NCBI GenBank assembly: GCA_016765335.1
Contig: JAESQE010000152.1
Coordinates: 6,747-15,365, forward strand
Direction of reading: 5' to 3'
From: Planctomycetaceae bacterium
Lineage (GTDB): Bacteria > Planctomycetota > Planctomycetia > Planctomycetales > Planctomycetaceae
DNA: 8,619 nt
This document shows, in pieces, positions 6,625 to 8,619 of the stretch. The translations under genes and the position numbers were made by a program. Each line of letters starts with the position of its first letter. Within the stretch, counting starts at the first letter, position 1. Below the pieces are notes generated by a model that did no database searches, was not told the DNA's origin, and saw only the letters and a program-made list of their open reading frames with translations.

Positions 6625-7655
6625 TCGAATCTGCAAACGAAACTACAGAGGTACTAGAAACTAACGATGTCTTTGTTGATGAAGATCATATTGGGGAACA
6701 ACCCTCGATTGAAATCAGGAATCTTCATCGTTTTTTTGGAAGACTCAAAGCTGTTAACAACGTCAGCTTCAAGGCGTTTCCTGGACAAGTGATGGGATTC
6801 ATTGGTCCCAACGGTGCAGGCAAAACGACAACGATGCGAATTCTCGCGACCTTGGATTTACCGACCGCAGGCGATGCTTTTATCTGCGGACATTCTGTTG
6901 TGGACGACCCCGAAAAAGCTCGCCGGGAGCTTGGGTTCATGCCCGACAGTTTCGGGAAATACAACAACATGGACGTCATCGAATACCTTGACTTCTACGC
7001 CCGGGCTTATGGGTATAAAGGCGAAGAACGACGAAACGCCATCGATAAAGTGCTCGTTTTTACCGAGTTAAGAAAAATGGCCTTCAAGCCAATTAACACT
7101 CTTTCAAAAGGGATGTCGCAAAGGCTTTGCCTGGGACGCACGCTGATTCACGATCCGCAAGTGCTGATTCTGGACGAACCAGCTGCTGGTCTGGATCCTC
7201 GGGCACGGGTTGAACTTCGGGAACTGATTCATCTGCTGGCAACAGAAATGAACAAAACTATTTTGATCAGCTCTCACATTCTTACCGAGCTGGGGGAAAT
7301 CTGCGACTCGGCTGCAATCATCGAAGCTGGTGAAATCCTGATCCATGGCACGATCGACGATCTACGTAATCACAGACCAAAGCATAAGCAGGGCCAGGAC
7401 GCTGGAGAATATCTTATTGTTTCAGTTCTCTCACAAGAACAAGAATTAGAAAAATGGCTTCTCGAACAACCATTCGTCTCTGAAGTTTCCCCCACTGCGA
7501 TGCAATTTTCGTTTTATTTTACTGGAGACAAAACACAGCAAACAGAACTGCTAAAAGGAATGATCCAAAAGCAGTTTCCGGTACTGGAATTCTCCGGAAA
7601 ATCAGAAACACTCGAAGACGCCTTCATGTCAATCACCGAAGGCATCGTTCAATAA
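6621..7655 (+). CDS. ABC-type (ABC-2 class) transporter ATP-binding protein
   Basis: The 344-residue protein has an acidic N-terminal extension of about 28 residues, then a complete nucleotide-binding domain: Walker A GPNGAGKT (62-69), Q-loop region LGFMPDSFG (104-112) with Asp in the usual Gln position, signature LSKGMSQRL (161-169) in place of LSGGQ, Walker B VLILDEP (181-187), D-loop GLDP and switch H219 (SSH). A C-terminal regulatory domain of about 90 residues ends in the typical LEDAFMSITEG. It belongs with exporters whose permease is a separate ABC-2 protein (CcmA/GldA-like group). No ribosome binding site is seen, which fits coupling through the ATGA overlap with the frame-corrected upstream gene. 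No permease gene follows; recombinase-related sequence and a convergent gene do. Confidence 0.93.
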   Translation: MIESANETTEVLETNDVFVDEDHIGEQPSIEIRNLHRFFGRLKAVNNVSFKAFPGQVMGFIGPNGAGKTTTMRILATLDLPTAGDAFICGHSVVDDPEKARRELGFMPDSFGKYNNMDVIEYLDFYARAYGYKGEERRNAIDKVLVFTELRKMAFKPINTLSKGMSQRLCLGRTLIHDPQVLILDEPAAGLDPRARVELRELIHLLATEMNKTILISSHILTELGEICDSAAIIEAGEILIHGTIDDLRNHRPKHKQGQDAGEYLIVSVLSQEQELEKWLLEQPFVSEVSPTAMQFSFYFTGDKTQQTELLKGMIQKQFPVLEFSGKSETLEDAFMSITEGIVQ

Positions 7656-7745
7656 CCGCACAGCCAACAAGCAAGCAACTCGCTCAACCATATCCCAATA
7701 TTCGTAAAGAACTCCATAGTGCTTCCAGTAAAACAAGGAGACGGC

Positions 7746-7862
7746 ATGTCGCGAACATCTCCCGACCGCTATATGCGGTCGGGCCACCCGGGAAGTACCA
7801 GTTCGACCACCGGGACGGATTCCTCGAATTGCCAAGTTGATGGCACTCGCAATTCGCTTTGA
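7746..7862 (+). CDS. Possible 38-residue ORF with strong ribosome binding site
   Basis: AAGGAG (7735-7740) stands five bases before an ATG at 7746, the best Shine-Dalgarno match in this part of the window. The ORF starts MSRTSPDRYM and ends at a TGA overlapping the first codons of the helix-turn-helix ORF. It runs through the 7761-7783 hairpin, is rich in Ser, Thr and Gly, and resembles no family I know. It may be a leader peptide coupled to the next ORF, or the leftover start of a gene whose frame was broken. Confidence 0.2.
   Translation: MSRTSPDRYMRSGHPGSTSSTTGTDSSNCQVDGTRNSL
7761..7783. repeat. Perfect GC-rich hairpin
   Basis: CCCGACCGC (7761-7769) and GCGGTCGGG (7775-7783) form a perfect nine-base-pair stem with a TATAT loop. 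It begins 105 bases after the ABC gene. There is no T-tract, so an intrinsic terminator is unlikely. I recall similar palindromes as dispersed repeats in planctomycete genomes, which would need a search to confirm. Confidence 0.7.
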
Positions 7863-8112
7863 GAAACTGATCAATGAAGGCGTCGTAATAAACTACGCAG
7901 AACTGGCTCACCTGGGACACGTCACCCGGGCACGCATGACGCAGATCATTAACCTGCTCAGTTTAGCACCAGGGATTCAGGAAGAGGTTCTGTTTTTGCC
8001 ACGAGTTGAACAAGGTCGCGATCCAATCACCGAACGCGACCTGCGGAAAGTGCAGGCGAGCTTGGATTGGCAGATGCAGCGGCGACTGGGGGATCAGCTC
8101 AAAGGTCAGTAG
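7840..8112 (+). CDS. Recombinase-associated helix-turn-helix protein, probably N-terminally truncated
   Basis: From ATG 7840 the product is 90 residues; a TTG at 7837 is an alternative start. It contains a helix-turn-helix-like core (YAELAHLGHVTRARMTQIIN), then LLSLAPGIQEEVLFLP and GRDPITERDLR. I recognise this as the small DNA-binding protein or C-terminal part found with large serine recombinases in planctomycetes and related genomes. The same frame is open upstream to the TAA at 7729-7731, and codons before the ATG read PPGRIPRIAKL, which matches the family as I remember it, so the real coding region is probably longer and has lost its start. No recombinase catalytic domain is present. It is best seen as a remnant, though a functional short regulator cannot be excluded. 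Its stop lies 21 bases from the convergent gene's stop. Confidence 0.6.
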   Translation: MALAIRFEKLINEGVVINYAELAHLGHVTRARMTQIINLLSLAPGIQEEVLFLPRVEQGRDPITERDLRKVQASLDWQMQRRLGDQLKGQ

Positions 8113-8133
8113 GAAGTCCTGCGGTCAGTTGTA

Positions 8134-8619
8134 TCAGATTAACTCTAAGCCTCGAATTGTTTCTTTGGTGCTGCTGCCGAAATTGCGAACATCTACTCCC
8201 ATTCGCTGTGCTAGTGGAACAAAGAGATTTGCAAATGGTGTGTTTGATTCGGGATCGTGTGCGACATACCGTCCGTGCTTGTAGCCTCCACCTGCAACAA
8301 TGATCGGCAGGTTTCGCCAACTATGGGCACTCGCGTTTCCTAGATTTGATCCAAATAATACTGCAGTGTTATCTAACAGGCTCTTTCCGTTCTCGTGGAT
8401 TGCTTTCATCTTTGTGAGGAAGTAATCGAAGGCCTCAAATTCTGCTTCTTCAATCAGTTTCAGCTCATCAATTTTTTGTGGATCTTTGCCGTGATGGCTT
8501 AATCCGTGCCAGTCGTTTTTGACGCCTTTGATTATAGGTACTGAATTCAAACCTCCCAATTGAAACGTAATTGTTCGGGTGGAATCAGTCTGCAACGCCA
8601 GGATGATCATGTCATACAT
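8134..8619 (-). CDS. DUF1552 family protein, C-terminal part (5' partial)
   Basis: The minus-strand frame runs from the right edge to a TGA at 8134-8136, giving the last 161 residues. The Met at the edge is probably internal. The visible part matches the C-terminal portion of DUF1552 proteins: MYDMIILALQTDSTRTITFQ, then WHGLSHHGKDPQK, a helical segment, SLLDNTAVLFGSNLGNASAH and NLPIIVAGGG with a following GRYV. These are large, usually exported proteins abundant in planctomycetes, commonly encoded beside DUF1592/DUF1588/DUF1585 cytochrome-c-like proteins. Their reaction is not established; the motifs vaguely resemble DUF1501 or alkaline-phosphatase-like proteins. The gene converges on the helix-turn-helix ORF with no hairpin terminator between. 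It probably belongs to a separate transcription unit outside the window. Confidence 0.85.
   Translation of the reverse strand: MYDMIILALQTDSTRTITFQLGGLNSVPIIKGVKNDWHGLSHHGKDPQKIDELKLIEEAEFEAFDYFLTKMKAIHENGKSLLDNTAVLFGSNLGNASAHSWRNLPIIVAGGGYKHGRYVAHDPESNTPFANLFVPLAQRMGVDVRNFGSSTKETIRGLELI

Noticed and set aside
7761..7783. Intrinsic terminator for the ABC gene
   Set aside because: The stem is strong but no T-tract follows on either strand, and it lies more than 100 bases after the stop.

Overview
The window looks like chromosomal DNA from a planctomycete, with fairly moderate GC content. This rests on three things: a DUF1552-type protein at the right edge, a MoxR ATPase next to a coiled-coil membrane protein of a kind I know from planctomycete genomes, and an intergenic stretch full of palindromic dispersed repeats resembling those I recall from that phylum. 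The species cannot be read from the sequence.

Layout, left to right. (1) Positions 1-1080 hold the 3' part of an enolase-superfamily gene with the complete active-site pattern of the muconate-lactonizing-enzyme subgroup; its 5' end lies outside the window. (2) Positions 1081-1938 are 858 bases without a credible gene. They contain two nested long inverted repeats and two diverged copies of a hairpin-plus-GTTGCGTAGCAAC module. (3) Positions 1939-7655 hold four same-strand genes: a membrane-anchored coiled-coil protein, a MoxR AAA+ ATPase, a secreted or membrane protein with a GATase-like region and two membrane helices, and an ABC-transporter ATPase. (4) Positions 7656-8133 hold a GC-rich hairpin and a short helix-turn-helix ORF of the type found with planctomycete site-specific recombinases, probably lacking its N-terminus. 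(5) Positions 8134-8619 on the minus strand are the C-terminal part of a DUF1552 protein whose 5' end is outside the window.

The four-gene cluster is the functional core. In related clusters, MoxR ATPases work as chaperone-like remodelers with a DUF58 or vWA protein, and the ABC ATPase pairs with an ABC-2 permease. Neither partner gene is visible here: MoxR is followed by a 144-base gap with palindromes, and the ABC gene is followed by recombinase-related debris. The cluster may therefore be an eroded or rearranged version of a membrane-remodeling locus, or its partners may be encoded elsewhere.

The most specific observation is a probable frameshift near the end of the large membrane protein. 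As written it stops at 6541, but the -1 frame continues as convincing protein to a TGA at 6622-6624 that overlaps the ATG of the ABC gene as ATGA. A single missing A in the A5 run at 6491-6495 would restore a 704-residue protein translationally coupled to the ABC ATPase.
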